A stretch of DNA of 64,000 bases from Rhodoferax sp. BLA1 (GCF_013416775.1 NZ_SZVI01000001.1:372001-436000), one strand, 5' to 3'. Shown: positions 55,092-63,134, counted from the first letter of the stretch. Program-made: numbers and translations. Notes: generated by a model not told the origin, from the sequence alone.

Positions 55092-56209
55092 GGCTTGAGC
55101 GGCAGCATCCAGGTGCCTGCATAAGCGACTGGCAGGTATTTGGCGTGGTAGGCCTTGAACGAGGCTTCGGGGTCCACATCCTTGAAGGCGTCGGGGTACA
55201 GGCGCTTGGCGATGTACTGCATAGCGACAAAGTCAAACAAGGTGCGGCACAGGCCGTGTTCAATCGCATGCACCTCACCGTTTTTGACCGCCTTGATGTT
55301 GGCCCAAGCCGGGCGCTGGGCGTAGGGCAACAGGGTCTGACGGGTCATCTCAGGCGTGGCTTCATAACCGGTTTTAACCGCCTTGGGTTTGTTGACCCAG
55401 CTGGAGCCCGCGATGAAGATCAGGTCCGGGTTGTCGGCAATCACCGCCTCGGGATTCACCGGGCCCCAGGGACCTGGCAACTTTCCATCGGCCACGTTGA
55501 CCGCACCCAGGGTGGTCAACATCTTGCCCCACATGGTGCCGCTGTAGCTGTTGCCCACGGTGTCGGTGCCAGCCTGACCCAGCTCGACATAGACCTTTTT
55601 GTGCGATGGACCACCAGCCTTGGCAATACGTGAGAGCACACCGTTGAACTCACGCTCGTAGAGTTTGGTCAGTTCCTCGGCACGCGCCTCGGTGCCCATC
55701 ACCTTGCCGATGGCGCGGGTGGAACTCAGGTGGCGCTCCAGCAGCTGGGCGTTGTAGTCAATCACCACAATCGGGATGCCAGCGGACTCGATCTGCTCAC
55801 GTGCGGTCTGCAGTGACTTGTAGGTCCACTCGGCGATGAACAACACATCGGGCTTGAGCGCGATGACTTTCTCTGCGCTGAAAGTGCCGTCATCCGAATG
55901 GCCAATGTCGGGCATGGCCTGCAGGTTGGGAATGACCGCAGCGTAGCGGCTGAAGATCACCGGGCGCCAGCCCTCAAACGGCGCGCGTGAAATACCCACC
56001 ACCTTGGCCCAGTTGTCCTTGCCCGCTACCGCGGTGAACTCCTCAAAGTTGAAATTCAGCGCAATCCGCTGTACCGGGCTATTGACCTTGACCTTGCGGC
56101 CCAGGGCATCGGTGACTTCCACCGTGGCAGACCAGGCACACAGGGCAAAAACGGCCAGCCAAAGCCCAAATAAGCGCCGCAACACAGACTTGGTGACAAA
56201 AAAACGCAT
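55088..56209 (-). CDS. ABC transporter periplasmic binding protein (BtuF/FhuD-like)
   Basis: A 373-residue periplasmic binding protein of the cluster A-II/PBP_2 type, with a signal peptide ending ALCAWSA. The central long helix and two lobes are typical (VQRIALNFNFEEFTAVAGKD, LKPDVLFIAEWTYKSLQTAR). Conserved Glu-containing surface loops that contact the permease are likely near VDYNAQ and EVHAIEHGLCR. The ligand is unknown; membership of the copper cluster and the neighbouring OprC-type receptor suggest a copper complex. It overlaps the permease start and follows the receptor gene by 87 nt. Confidence 0.88.
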   Translation of the reverse strand: MRFFVTKSVLRRLFGLWLAVFALCAWSATVEVTDALGRKVKVNSPVQRIALNFNFEEFTAVAGKDNWAKVVGISRAPFEGWRPVIFSRYAAVIPNLQAMPDIGHSDDGTFSAEKVIALKPDVLFIAEWTYKSLQTAREQIESAGIPIVVIDYNAQLLERHLSSTRAIGKVMGTEARAEELTKLYEREFNGVLSRIAKAGGPSHKKVYVELGQAGTDTVGNSYSGTMWGKMLTTLGAVNVADGKLPGPWGPVNPEAVIADNPDLIFIAGSSWVNKPKAVKTGYEATPEMTRQTLLPYAQRPAWANIKAVKNGEVHAIEHGLCRTLFDFVAMQYIAKRLYPDAFKDVDPEASFKAYHAKYLPVAYAGTWMLPLKP

Positions 56210-56296
56210 GGATTCTCCAGATAAAAAAGTAGGTCACTACAACGGAAGCTTTGGCACTGCGCACCACTCGTGTGGCAACGCAGCCAACACCGGGGT

Positions 56297-58528
56297 TCAG
56301 AACTTGATGTTCAAACCCACATAGAGAGAACGACCCGGCCCCGGCACCGCGATGCCATAAGGAATGCCGTTGATGCTCATGGTGGTGCCCTGGCCGGTGT
56401 AGGCGCCCCCTGTGGGCAGGTAATAAAACTTGTCGAACAGGTTCTCCACACCAAAGTCCAACCGCATCGTTTTCCAGCTGTGGCTGGCACGCAGGTTGAC
56501 CAGGCTATAGCCGGGGGTCTTGATCTCGTTGCGCACGCTGGAGACGCTGTCTTTGGCCTGCACCATCACCAGTTCGGCCCTGTTGTCCCAGCCACCCAAT
56601 GTGTGGGTGAGTGCCAGCTTGGCGTTGAGCGGCATGGTGTTGTACAGCGTGTTGCCGGTGTCCAGGTTCGTGCCGTGGGTGTAGTTCAGCAACCCTTTGA
56701 GTCCGAACACACCCCAGGCTGTGCTGCCCAAAGGCAGGTGGCCGGAGAGATCCACACCATACAGCCGCGCTGACTGGTTGGTGTACTTGAGCACGCTGTA
56801 GCGGTTGGTCGCCAAGGTGGTGGCCGCCGTGTTGCTGGTGCCGTTCCACTGCACCGCATCGATGTAGTCGCTGACCCGGGTGTAGAACGGTGTGGCCTTG
56901 AAGCCCCAGTTGTTGTCTTCAGCATGCCAATCAAAGGTGGCCGACAGGGTGTTGGCCTTCTCTGGCTTGAGGTTGACGTCGCCCAGGTAACCGTTGCCAT
57001 CGCCCACCGTGTTGTTCATGATGGCCATCATGCCCGCCGTCGACCAGGTGTAGCGTTCGTACAAGTTGGGGGAGCGGACCTTGTGGGCAAAACCGAATTC
57101 GATGTCGTAGTTCGCGTTGGCGGTGTACTTGGCCAGTGCGGTCAGATCGACGTTGTTGTCGGTCTTGTGGCGCTCGGAACTGTTGAAAAGCGCCGCATCA
57201 CGCGCCTGGTTCATCATCGTGGTGTTGTAGCCTTGCACGGGGTCTGCATCGGTACTCACCTGCTCAAAACGCAGTCCCAACAGCGTCATCCAGCTCGGGT
57301 TGTGACGTTTTTCCAATTCTCCAAACAGGGCGACGCGGTCACGCTGGCCGTTGTTGATGTTGAGGAAGGTGTTGGGCGCCATGCCGCCAGTGCCTGAGGG
57401 TGGCCACCAATCGTTCAGACGGTATTGCTGGACTTCTCCACCCACACGCAACAGATCCTGGGGTGTCAGGCTGATGTCTGCCTTGACCCGCACACCGGTG
57501 GTTTTGCCCTCGGTGTTCATCGGCATGCCGGGGGCGGTGCCGTATTGGAACTGTTTGTCGGCACCAAAGTCCATGGTGTGGTCGACCGTCTCGTGATAAA
57601 CCCGTGCCTCCAACGCACCCCAGTCATACTGGCCCAGGTAACGCAGATTCACACTGTTCTGGTCGTTCTTGAGCAGGTCCATACGCTGGTTCGGGTACAG
57701 CTGGTAGGGCATGTCCTGGACACCCAACTTGGCCTCGAACAGGTGGTTGTCGTTCTTAAAAGCCAGGCCCAGGGTCTGGTTGCGGGTGTCATAGGCGCTG
57801 GAGCCGACTTCGTCCAAAGGCAGTGTGTGCCCGGTGCGGCCGGTGGACGTGCTGGTCTTGAAGTCCCCGGCGGCCGTGTAGTTGTTGGCCTTGGCGGTGG
57901 CGGCGCTGTAGCTGATGTTGAAGGTGTCGGTGGCGTAGGTGGCCGACAGGTTCAAGCCGCGCGCGTTGTTGTTGCTGCGGTAGAAAGTGCCCACCTCGCC
58001 CTTGCCGATGGGCGCTTGCCCCGGCGCGGCAAATTCCGGCGCACGTGATTCAACCGAGATGCTGCCACCAATGCTGTCACCACCCACACTGACCGGGGTG
58101 ATACCGGCATACACCTTGATGACTCCGACCTGGCTCGGATCGATGTAGGAAAGCGCCGGGTTCATGTGGTTGGGACAAGAGGCGATCAGGTCCATGCCAT
58201 CCACCTGAATGCGCAGGCGGTCATCGGCCAGGCCATGGATGACCGGCAGGCTGGAGACACCACCCGCGCCATACAGGCTCAGGCCGGGAATATCGGTGAG
58301 CAGGCTGGCGGTATCACTGGTGGCGGCCGGTTTGGCGGCCAGGGTTGACTTGTCGACCGAGGTGGCGCCTGGGGCGGCAGTGACGTTGTCTGGTGTACCG
58401 GTGACGACGACCGTGGGCAGCGTGGCCACGACCTCGTTGGCAGCCTGGGCCTGGGTGCACAGCAGGCACAGGGTCGGCAAGGCCAGCGCCATGGCGTGAT
58501 GGAGGGTTTGAAGTTTGGGGGATGACAT
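56297..58528 (-). CDS. OprC/NosA-type TonB-dependent copper receptor
   Basis: A 743-residue outer-membrane receptor with a signal peptide (residues 1-29), TonB box region (TLPTVVVTGT), plug domain and 22-stranded barrel ending in Phe (YVGLNIKF). The copper-site motifs of Pseudomonas OprC are present: CxxxM at Cys118-Met122 (SCPNHMN) and HxM at His317-Met319 (VDHTMDF), close to the positions known in OprC. I therefore call it a copper transporter rather than a siderophore receptor. AGGA precedes the ATG. It is preceded by the degenerate PCuAC gene and followed by the ABC importer. Confidence 0.9.
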   Translation of the reverse strand: MSSPKLQTLHHAMALALPTLCLLCTQAQAANEVVATLPTVVVTGTPDNVTAAPGATSVDKSTLAAKPAATSDTASLLTDIPGLSLYGAGGVSSLPVIHGLADDRLRIQVDGMDLIASCPNHMNPALSYIDPSQVGVIKVYAGITPVSVGGDSIGGSISVESRAPEFAAPGQAPIGKGEVGTFYRSNNNARGLNLSATYATDTFNISYSAATAKANNYTAAGDFKTSTSTGRTGHTLPLDEVGSSAYDTRNQTLGLAFKNDNHLFEAKLGVQDMPYQLYPNQRMDLLKNDQNSVNLRYLGQYDWGALEARVYHETVDHTMDFGADKQFQYGTAPGMPMNTEGKTTGVRVKADISLTPQDLLRVGGEVQQYRLNDWWPPSGTGGMAPNTFLNINNGQRDRVALFGELEKRHNPSWMTLLGLRFEQVSTDADPVQGYNTTMMNQARDAALFNSSERHKTDNNVDLTALAKYTANANYDIEFGFAHKVRSPNLYERYTWSTAGMMAIMNNTVGDGNGYLGDVNLKPEKANTLSATFDWHAEDNNWGFKATPFYTRVSDYIDAVQWNGTSNTAATTLATNRYSVLKYTNQSARLYGVDLSGHLPLGSTAWGVFGLKGLLNYTHGTNLDTGNTLYNTMPLNAKLALTHTLGGWDNRAELVMVQAKDSVSSVRNEIKTPGYSLVNLRASHSWKTMRLDFGVENLFDKFYYLPTGGAYTGQGTTMSINGIPYGIAVPGPGRSLYVGLNIKF

Positions 58529-58566
58529 GGGGATTTCCTGGGGTCAGAAATGGGGTGTGTTCAAGC

Positions 58567-59103
58567 TCAGTGTTCGGCATGGCTGGCCGGTGACGTGCGC
58601 GGGGTCTGCACCCACACCTGCACGGTCTGGCTGCCCGCGTGTTCAAAGTTCAGCGTGACGTCAAAGCGGTCGCCCTCTTTGAGCGGCGACTTGAGGTCGA
58701 GCAGCGTGAGTTGGTAGTCACCGGTGTGGCGCAGCCGGATGGTGGTTTTGGCAGGCAGGTTGATGGCCGACACCGCATCAGTGCGCAGGCCATGGGCCTC
58801 GGGAATCAGGCGCTCCAACACCACCCGGGCGGCCTGGGGTGTGCTGGCGCCCAACAGACGGTCAGCCTGCGCACCCTTGTTCTGAATGCCCCGAAGGTAG
58901 ACCATGCCCTGCGTTGCGCCCGGCGCACTGGGCCCCGCATAGGGGTGATCGATCAGTAAGTCACCTTTGCTGACACCATGCGCTACTGCCAGCAGCGGCA
59001 GGGTGAAAAACAGCAAAGCCATCCACCAGCGCATCAACTGGCGGCGCAGGCCGACACACACCAGCGAAAAAACAGCACCCTGGGGGCGCGACAATGCACA
59101 CAT
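58567..59103 (-). CDS. PCuAC-fold protein lacking canonical copper ligands
   Basis: A 178-residue protein of the PCuAC copper-chaperone fold (DHPYAGPSAPGATQGMVYLR, TGDYQLTLLDLKSPLKEGD). The residues that normally bind Cu(I) are missing: the HEM-type motif reads ARVVLERL and the GYHIMLM motif reads DYQLTLL. After signal cleavage at AVA the mature chain would begin His-Gly, which could form a Cu(II)-binding N-terminal His; the C-terminus ends SHAEH. The ATG at 59103 has GGAG 8 nt upstream but gives a long 24-residue n-region before the hydrophobic core at MRWWMALLFF. It is preceded by DUF2946 copy 1 and followed by the receptor gene. Confidence 0.82.
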   Translation of the reverse strand: MCALSRPQGAVFSLVCVGLRRQLMRWWMALLFFTLPLLAVAHGVSKGDLLIDHPYAGPSAPGATQGMVYLRGIQNKGAQADRLLGASTPQAARVVLERLIPEAHGLRTDAVSAINLPAKTTIRLRHTGDYQLTLLDLKSPLKEGDRFDVTLNFEHAGSQTVQVWVQTPRTSPASHAEH

Positions 59104-59128
59104 AACTCGCTCCTGAATTACTAACAAA

Positions 59129-59170
59129 TATGCCTGCAGCCCTTATATAAACTGCACATAGCACTATGGA
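59129..59170 (+). repeat. Dispersed palindromic repeat, copy H
   Basis: TGCCTGCAGCCCTTATATAA, then TGCACATAGCACTAT; a degenerate copy with a 22-nt rather than 24-nt core. It fills the spacer between the DUF2946 stop codon and the degenerate PCuAC gene, just 1 nt past that stop on the minus strand. Confidence 0.65.
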
Positions 59171-59171
59171 A

Positions 59172-59600
59172 TTAGAAGTTCAGGTGAGCAGGTGGTCCGC
59201 GTGGTGGCGGCGCAAAAACAAACGATGACAGTGATACAAAACCCTGCCGACTCTGCGGCGGCACGGCCTGTCCGAGTAAAACAAAGAGAGGGAACTGCGT
59301 CGGTGGCAGGGTGCTGAAGCGCTCAGCCGACAGCAGACAAAACGGGCAGTGGTTCAGCCCTTGGGCAGAGGCAGGCTCACCCGGCGCATCGGCCGTGCGC
59401 CAAGCGCCATCGGCCTGCACGTGATCCAACACCACCCAGCGTTGCCCGGTGGTGGTGCAAATCTCCACCAGAGTTGCATCCCCGCGCGACCACACCAGCG
59501 CATGAGATACGGTTGGCACCAGCGCACCCAGCAGCGCGATCCACAGCGCCAGCCACACCACCAAGGGGCGGCGCAGCGCAGTCGTCAGCGGGCTGGGCAT
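59172..59600 (-). CDS. DUF2946 protein, CruR-like copper-responsive leader (copy 1)
   Basis: A 142-residue protein with one N-terminal hydrophobic helix, Cys48 in LVEICTTTGQ, and the CPFC motif at residues 85-88 (NHCPFCL), the DUF2946 signature. It ends FAPPPRGPPAHLNF, with Arg-Gly-Pro-Pro at 134-137. Bordetella CruR, a DUF2946 leader ORF, senses copper through its CxxC motif and arrests translation at a C-terminal Arg-Ala-Pro-Pro motif, controlling a downstream TonB receptor. By position, upstream of the PCuAC-like and copper receptor genes, this protein looks like a CruR equivalent. The match is to family and arrangement, not proof of arrest. Confidence 0.85.
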   Translation of the reverse strand: MPSPLTTALRRPLVVWLALWIALLGALVPTVSHALVWSRGDATLVEICTTTGQRWVVLDHVQADGAWRTADAPGEPASAQGLNHCPFCLLSAERFSTLPPTQFPLFVLLGQAVPPQSRQGFVSLSSFVFAPPPRGPPAHLNF

Positions 59601-59641
59601 GGCGTTTTTGGTCAGTGTGGGTGGTGGTGCTCAGACAGAAG

Positions 59642-60139
59642 TCAGGGTTTGGCGGCTGGCATGCTGTGTTTGGAGTGGTCCATGCCAGCCATCGCGCCCG
59701 GTGCCGTGGTGGCCACCGGCAGTTTGAGTTCAAGCTTGCTCTCGACCCCTTTGGCGTCCTTGAAGGTGAGTGTCAGCGGCACCGTGCTGTCCTTGACCAC
59801 CTGCTCTTTCAGGTCCATCAGCATGATGTGGTAACCACCGGGTTTGAGCGCAACGGCCTTGCCTGCGGGCAAGTCCAGGCCACCTTTGACCTCATTCATC
59901 TTCATCAAGCCACCCTCCATCTTCATCTCGTGCACCTGCGCCACACCGGCAACGGGAGAGGCCGCGCCAACCAATTTGGCACCGTCTTTGGCGGTGAGGG
60001 TCATAAACGCACCGGTGGCCATCTGGCCTTTGACGGTGGCACGTGCCCAGGCGTCCTGGACATCGATGGCGCCATCGGCAATAGCACTCAGGGCAACACA
60101 GGCCAGGGCGGCAGCCGTCATCAGAGATTTCAACTTCAT
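59642..60139 (-). CDS. Periplasmic copper chaperone PCu(A)C
   Basis: A 165-residue periplasmic Cu(I) chaperone that delivers copper to cytochrome oxidase CuA centres. A signal peptide (MKLKSLMTAAALACVALSAI) is followed by the PCuAC domain, with copper ligands in VHEMKMEGGLMKM and GGYHIMLMDLK, the full canonical set. A Met/His-rich tail (AGMDHSKHSM) adds further potential copper sites. AAGGA precedes the ATG. It follows DUF2946 copy 2 and precedes DUF2946 copy 1. Confidence 0.95.
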   Translation of the reverse strand: MKLKSLMTAAALACVALSAIADGAIDVQDAWARATVKGQMATGAFMTLTAKDGAKLVGAASPVAGVAQVHEMKMEGGLMKMNEVKGGLDLPAGKAVALKPGGYHIMLMDLKEQVVKDSTVPLTLTFKDAKGVESKLELKLPVATTAPGAMAGMDHSKHSMPAAKP

Positions 60140-60258
60140 GGGATTTCCTTCAGGTTAAGAATGGCACGCTGTGCCGGGAGACAAAGGCACTTAGGCCGAC
60201 GCAAACCACACCGGAGCCAGCCTGTGGGGCTGGGGTGTTTTTGCGCCAATAGTAATGA

Positions 60259-60305
60259 AATCAGCCTCTAGCCCTTATGGATAAAGGGCCGATAGCTATA
60301 GATGG
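60259..60305 (+). repeat. Dispersed palindromic repeat, copy I
   Basis: The best copy: CAGCCTCTAGCCCTTATGG, then ATAAAGGGCCGATAGCTATA. The stem GCCCTTAT/ATAAAGGGC has a single bulge and the AGCCC-to-AGCTA distance is 24 nt. On the minus strand it follows the DUF2946 copy 2 stop by 6 nt. Confidence 0.85.
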
Positions 60306-60311
60306 TGTAGC

Positions 60312-60677
60312 TTAGAGCAAGCTGGGCGGGCCACGCGAGGGTGGCGGTGGAGCGGTCAACGCTGCTATGCGCGCCGCAGGAATGCTTTGCAGCACCCGGC
60401 CCAGCGGCAACACCGGCTCAAACACCAGGCTGACAAAGCTGGTTGGCAAACCACCTGTCATACACAGCGGGCAGTGAGCCTGGTCTACCGAACTGGTGGT
60501 GACCGAGCCGTCGTCATGCAACACCACCTTGGCCATGCCGGTCGAGGTGCAGATCAGCAGCTCCTGCTGCGGGTCCACCAGGGGGGATGCCACCGCCACA
60601 CCCAGCGTCAAGGCAAACCACAGCAGCGCCAGTTTGGCGAGCCAGGGGGTGTTGCGCAGGATGTGCAGAAGGGACAT
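60312..60677 (-). CDS. DUF2946 protein, CruR-like copper-responsive leader (copy 2)
   Basis: A 121-residue DUF2946 protein: N-terminal hydrophobic helix (LAKLALLWFALTLGVAVA), Cys43 in LLICTSTGM, and CPLC at residues 69-72 (AHCPLCM). It ends PPPPSRGPPSLL, with Arg-Gly-Pro-Pro at 115-118. It heads the presumed copper operon: the PCuAC gene follows after 172 nt, a long spacer that would suit Rho-dependent termination as in Bordetella CruR. Two direct repeats lie just upstream. It shares its overall plan with copy 1 but little sequence outside the motifs, so the duplication is not recent. Confidence 0.85.
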   Translation of the reverse strand: MSLLHILRNTPWLAKLALLWFALTLGVAVASPLVDPQQELLICTSTGMAKVVLHDDGSVTTSSVDQAHCPLCMTGGLPTSFVSLVFEPVLPLGRVLQSIPAARIAALTAPPPPSRGPPSLL

Positions 60678-60687
60678 GGTGGCGGAT

Positions 60688-60746
60688 GATAACTTGACCT
60701 CAGTCAAGCTTGGCCAGCCATGAGCGATACCTTGACCTCCGTCAAA
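60688..60746 (-). promoter_or_regulatory. Tandem direct repeats upstream of the copper operon
   Basis: GATAACTTGACCTCAGTCAA (60688-60707) and GATACCTTGACCTCCGTCAA (60726-60745), plus strand, are 20-nt repeats with two mismatches and a period of 38 bp. Each contains the inverted repeat TTGAC-N4-GTCAA. They lie 11-70 nt before the DUF2946 copy 2 start; the distal one straddles the stop codon of the upstream ATPase gene. They look like operator sites for an unidentified regulator. Confidence 0.6.
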
Positions 60747-61527
60747 CCTGGGCGCCCGCGTGGTAACGCGCAAAAAACTGCTGGGTGGCGCTGTGCTGCG
60801 GGTTGTCGATCACCTCTTTAGCCGGGCCACTCTCCAACACCACACCGTCGCGCATAAAAACCACTTGGTCGGCCACCTCGCGGGCAAACGCCATTTCATG
60901 GGTCACCAGCACCATGGTCATGCCATCAAGCGCCAGTTCGCGGATCACACCCAGCACCTCCCCCACCAGTTCGGGGTCGAGCGCCGAGGTCACCTCGTCA
61001 AACAACATCACCTGGGGTTGCATGGCGAGGGCGCGGGCAATCGCCACGCGCTGTTTTTGGCCCCCAGAGAGTTGCTCGGGGCGCTGGTCCACCTTGTCTT
61101 GCAGGCCCACTTTGGCCAGCAACGTCTGCGCGCGTTCACGCGCCTGGGCCTTGGGCAGGCGCAGCACGGTCAGCGGACCTTCCATCACGTTCTGCAACAC
61201 CGTCATGTGCGGAAAGAGGTTGAAATGCTGGAACACCATGCCGGTGTTGGCCCGAAAACGCGCCAGCGCCCGGTCGCCGGGCAGGCGGGTGGCATCACCC
61301 GAGTAATGCATCTCATGGCTGCCCACGCGGATGCTGCCCTGGTCGGGAATGGTCAGCAGGTTGATACAACGCAGCAGCGTGGATTTGCCCGAGCCCGAGG
61401 GGCCAAGCAGCGCCACCACCGCCCCTTTGTTGATGTGCATGTGGATGTCTTTGAGGACCATGTGGTCCCCAAAACTTTTCTGTAACCCGTGGATGTCGAT
61501 CATGGCGTGGCGTCTGGCGTGTTTCAT
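60742..61527 (-). CDS. Amino acid ABC transporter ATP-binding protein
   Basis: A 261-residue GlnQ-type ATPase: Walker A GPSGSGKST, Q-loop MVFQHFNLFPHMTVLQN, signature LSGGQKQRVAIARAL, Walker B VMLFDEVTSALDPE (Val replaces the usual Pro) and switch His VTHEMAFAREVA. Starts at 61527 or 61503 are possible; neither has a strong ribosome-binding site. It lies downstream of the permease by 15 nt in the same operon. Its end overlaps one of the repeats upstream of the copper operon. Confidence 0.92.
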   Translation of the reverse strand: MKHARRHAMIDIHGLQKSFGDHMVLKDIHMHINKGAVVALLGPSGSGKSTLLRCINLLTIPDQGSIRVGSHEMHYSGDATRLPGDRALARFRANTGMVFQHFNLFPHMTVLQNVMEGPLTVLRLPKAQARERAQTLLAKVGLQDKVDQRPEQLSGGQKQRVAIARALAMQPQVMLFDEVTSALDPELVGEVLGVIRELALDGMTMVLVTHEMAFAREVADQVVFMRDGVVLESGPAKEVIDNPQHSATQQFFARYHAGAQV

Positions 61528-61542
61528 TGTCAGGTAGGTGGC

Positions 61543-62199
61543 TTACTTGGCGCGTTGTGACTCCAGCCGACGCACCAGCTTGCTCGCGGGCAACAAAATG
61601 GCGATGTACATCAGGGCAATCAGGGTGTAGGCCTCCAGCGGGCGATAGGTTTCGTGCGCCACGGCCTGACCCTGGTACACCAGATCGGGCAGCGCCAGCA
61701 CAGAAAGCAGCGAGGTGTTTTTGAGCTGCATGATCGACTGGTTCATCAGCGGTGGGGTCATGCGCCGCAAGGCTTGTGGCAACACCACCCGGCGCATCAC
61801 CTGAAACCGGGTCATGCCCAGCGCGCGTGCGGCGTCACTCTGGCCCGCGTCGATCGAGACAATACCGCCCCGGATGATCTCGGAATAAAACGCCCCGCCG
61901 TAGAGTGACAAAGCCAGGACCGCCGCCACCGAGGCCGTCATGGCCACCCCAATCAACACCGGCAGAGCGTAATAAAACCAGATGATCAGCACCAGCACCG
62001 GCGTGGCGCGAAACAGCTCCACATACCACTTCAAAGGCAGCGCAAGCAACCGGGTCTTGGCCAGGCCACCGATGCCCGCGATCAGTCCGACCGCCATGCC
62101 CAACACAATACACAGCAGGCTGTAGCCCACGGTGACCATCAGGCCATTGGCAAACAGCTGGCGGTATTGCCAGAGGTAGCCAAAGTTCCACTCGTACAT
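61543..62199 (-). CDS. Amino acid ABC transporter permease
   Basis: A 218-residue HisM/GlnP-type permease with the EAA-loop region SDAARALGMTRFQVMRRVVL and FRATPVLVLIIWFYYALPVL. I use the ATG at 62199, which has AAGGAG 5 nt upstream; GTG 62205 is the alternative. It lies between the binding-protein and ATPase genes. Confidence 0.92.
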   Translation of the reverse strand: MYEWNFGYLWQYRQLFANGLMVTVGYSLLCIVLGMAVGLIAGIGGLAKTRLLALPLKWYVELFRATPVLVLIIWFYYALPVLIGVAMTASVAAVLALSLYGGAFYSEIIRGGIVSIDAGQSDAARALGMTRFQVMRRVVLPQALRRMTPPLMNQSIMQLKNTSLLSVLALPDLVYQGQAVAHETYRPLEAYTLIALMYIAILLPASKLVRRLESQRAK

Positions 62200-62248
62200 G
62201 CCCACTCCTTGGTTCAGCGCTGTCTCAAACTTGCCATCAGGTTGCGCC

Positions 62249-63094
62249 TCAGAAGCTCACGATGGCCGGAATCTCTTCACGTTTGATGTTCATGAGTTTG
62301 TCCAGATTGCCCAACACGATGGGGTTGATGGCATCGGTGCGGCGCAGCTCGGCGATCCACTCGTCCACATAGGCGCGCCAGCGCTGGTCTGACTCCATAC
62401 GCAGGCCCGCGTTGGTGGAGGTGCTTTTGATGGGCTCAGGCACCACCACCTGGCCAATACCCGGGTTCTTTTTGACAATACCGGCCGACAGCGTCACCAC
62501 CAGCGGCTGCACATCGGCACGCCCGGTTTGCACTGCCAGCGTGGCATCGGCCGACTTCTCAAAACGCAGGATATTGGCCTTGGTGTACATCGTGGTCACC
62601 AGGTTGTCGTAGGACGAGCCCACATCCACCGCAATGGTCACCGCCGGTGTGTCCATCTCGGCCCAGGTTTTGGGACTGAAGCCCTTTTTGGCGATCAGGC
62701 TGTAGGCGTTGTTGAACAGCGGCTGCGAAAAAGCGATGACTTTTTCGCGCTGCGGCGTCGGGTTCAGGCCAAAAAAGATGTCGATCTTGTTGGACTGCAG
62801 GTCCAGCACCGCGTTGCCCCAGGTGGTCTCGGAAATCTCCAGCTTGGCCCCTAATTTGGTCGCCAGGTTTTTGGCCAGGTCGATCATGATGCCGCTCCAC
62901 TCCCCGGTGGCCAGGTCTTTCTGGTAGTTGGGGGCACCACCCGCCACCGCCGCGATGCGCAGGGTTTTGCTGTTGCTGATGCGATCCCAGGTGGACAAAT
63001 CGGCGCCCGCTTGCGCCCAGGCGGGGGCACTCAGTGCCGCCACAGTGAGTGCGGCGGCAGCCAGAACAAGTCGGCGGTGGGGGTGGGTTGTCAT
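62249..63094 (-). CDS. Amino acid ABC transporter substrate-binding protein
   Basis: A 281-residue periplasmic SBP_bac_3 protein. The signal peptide ends APAWAQ, and the mature domain shows NSKTLRIAAVAGGAPNYQKD, then LGAKLEISETTWGNAVLDLQ and IDIFFGLNPTPQREKVIAF. The Arg in TPQREKV likely binds the ligand carboxylate. The ATG at 63094 has GGAG 8 nt upstream. Upstream on the same strand is the HcnB-like oxidoreductase, so the ligand is probably the amino acid or opine-like compound that the enzyme oxidises. Confidence 0.93.
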   Translation of the reverse strand: MTTHPHRRLVLAAAALTVAALSAPAWAQAGADLSTWDRISNSKTLRIAAVAGGAPNYQKDLATGEWSGIMIDLAKNLATKLGAKLEISETTWGNAVLDLQSNKIDIFFGLNPTPQREKVIAFSQPLFNNAYSLIAKKGFSPKTWAEMDTPAVTIAVDVGSSYDNLVTTMYTKANILRFEKSADATLAVQTGRADVQPLVVTLSAGIVKKNPGIGQVVVPEPIKSTSTNAGLRMESDQRWRAYVDEWIAELRRTDAINPIVLGNLDKLMNIKREEIPAIVSF

Positions 63095-63134
63095 CACTTT
63101 TCTCCTTCAAAAAAAGGCAGCTCCGTGCCGGGGT

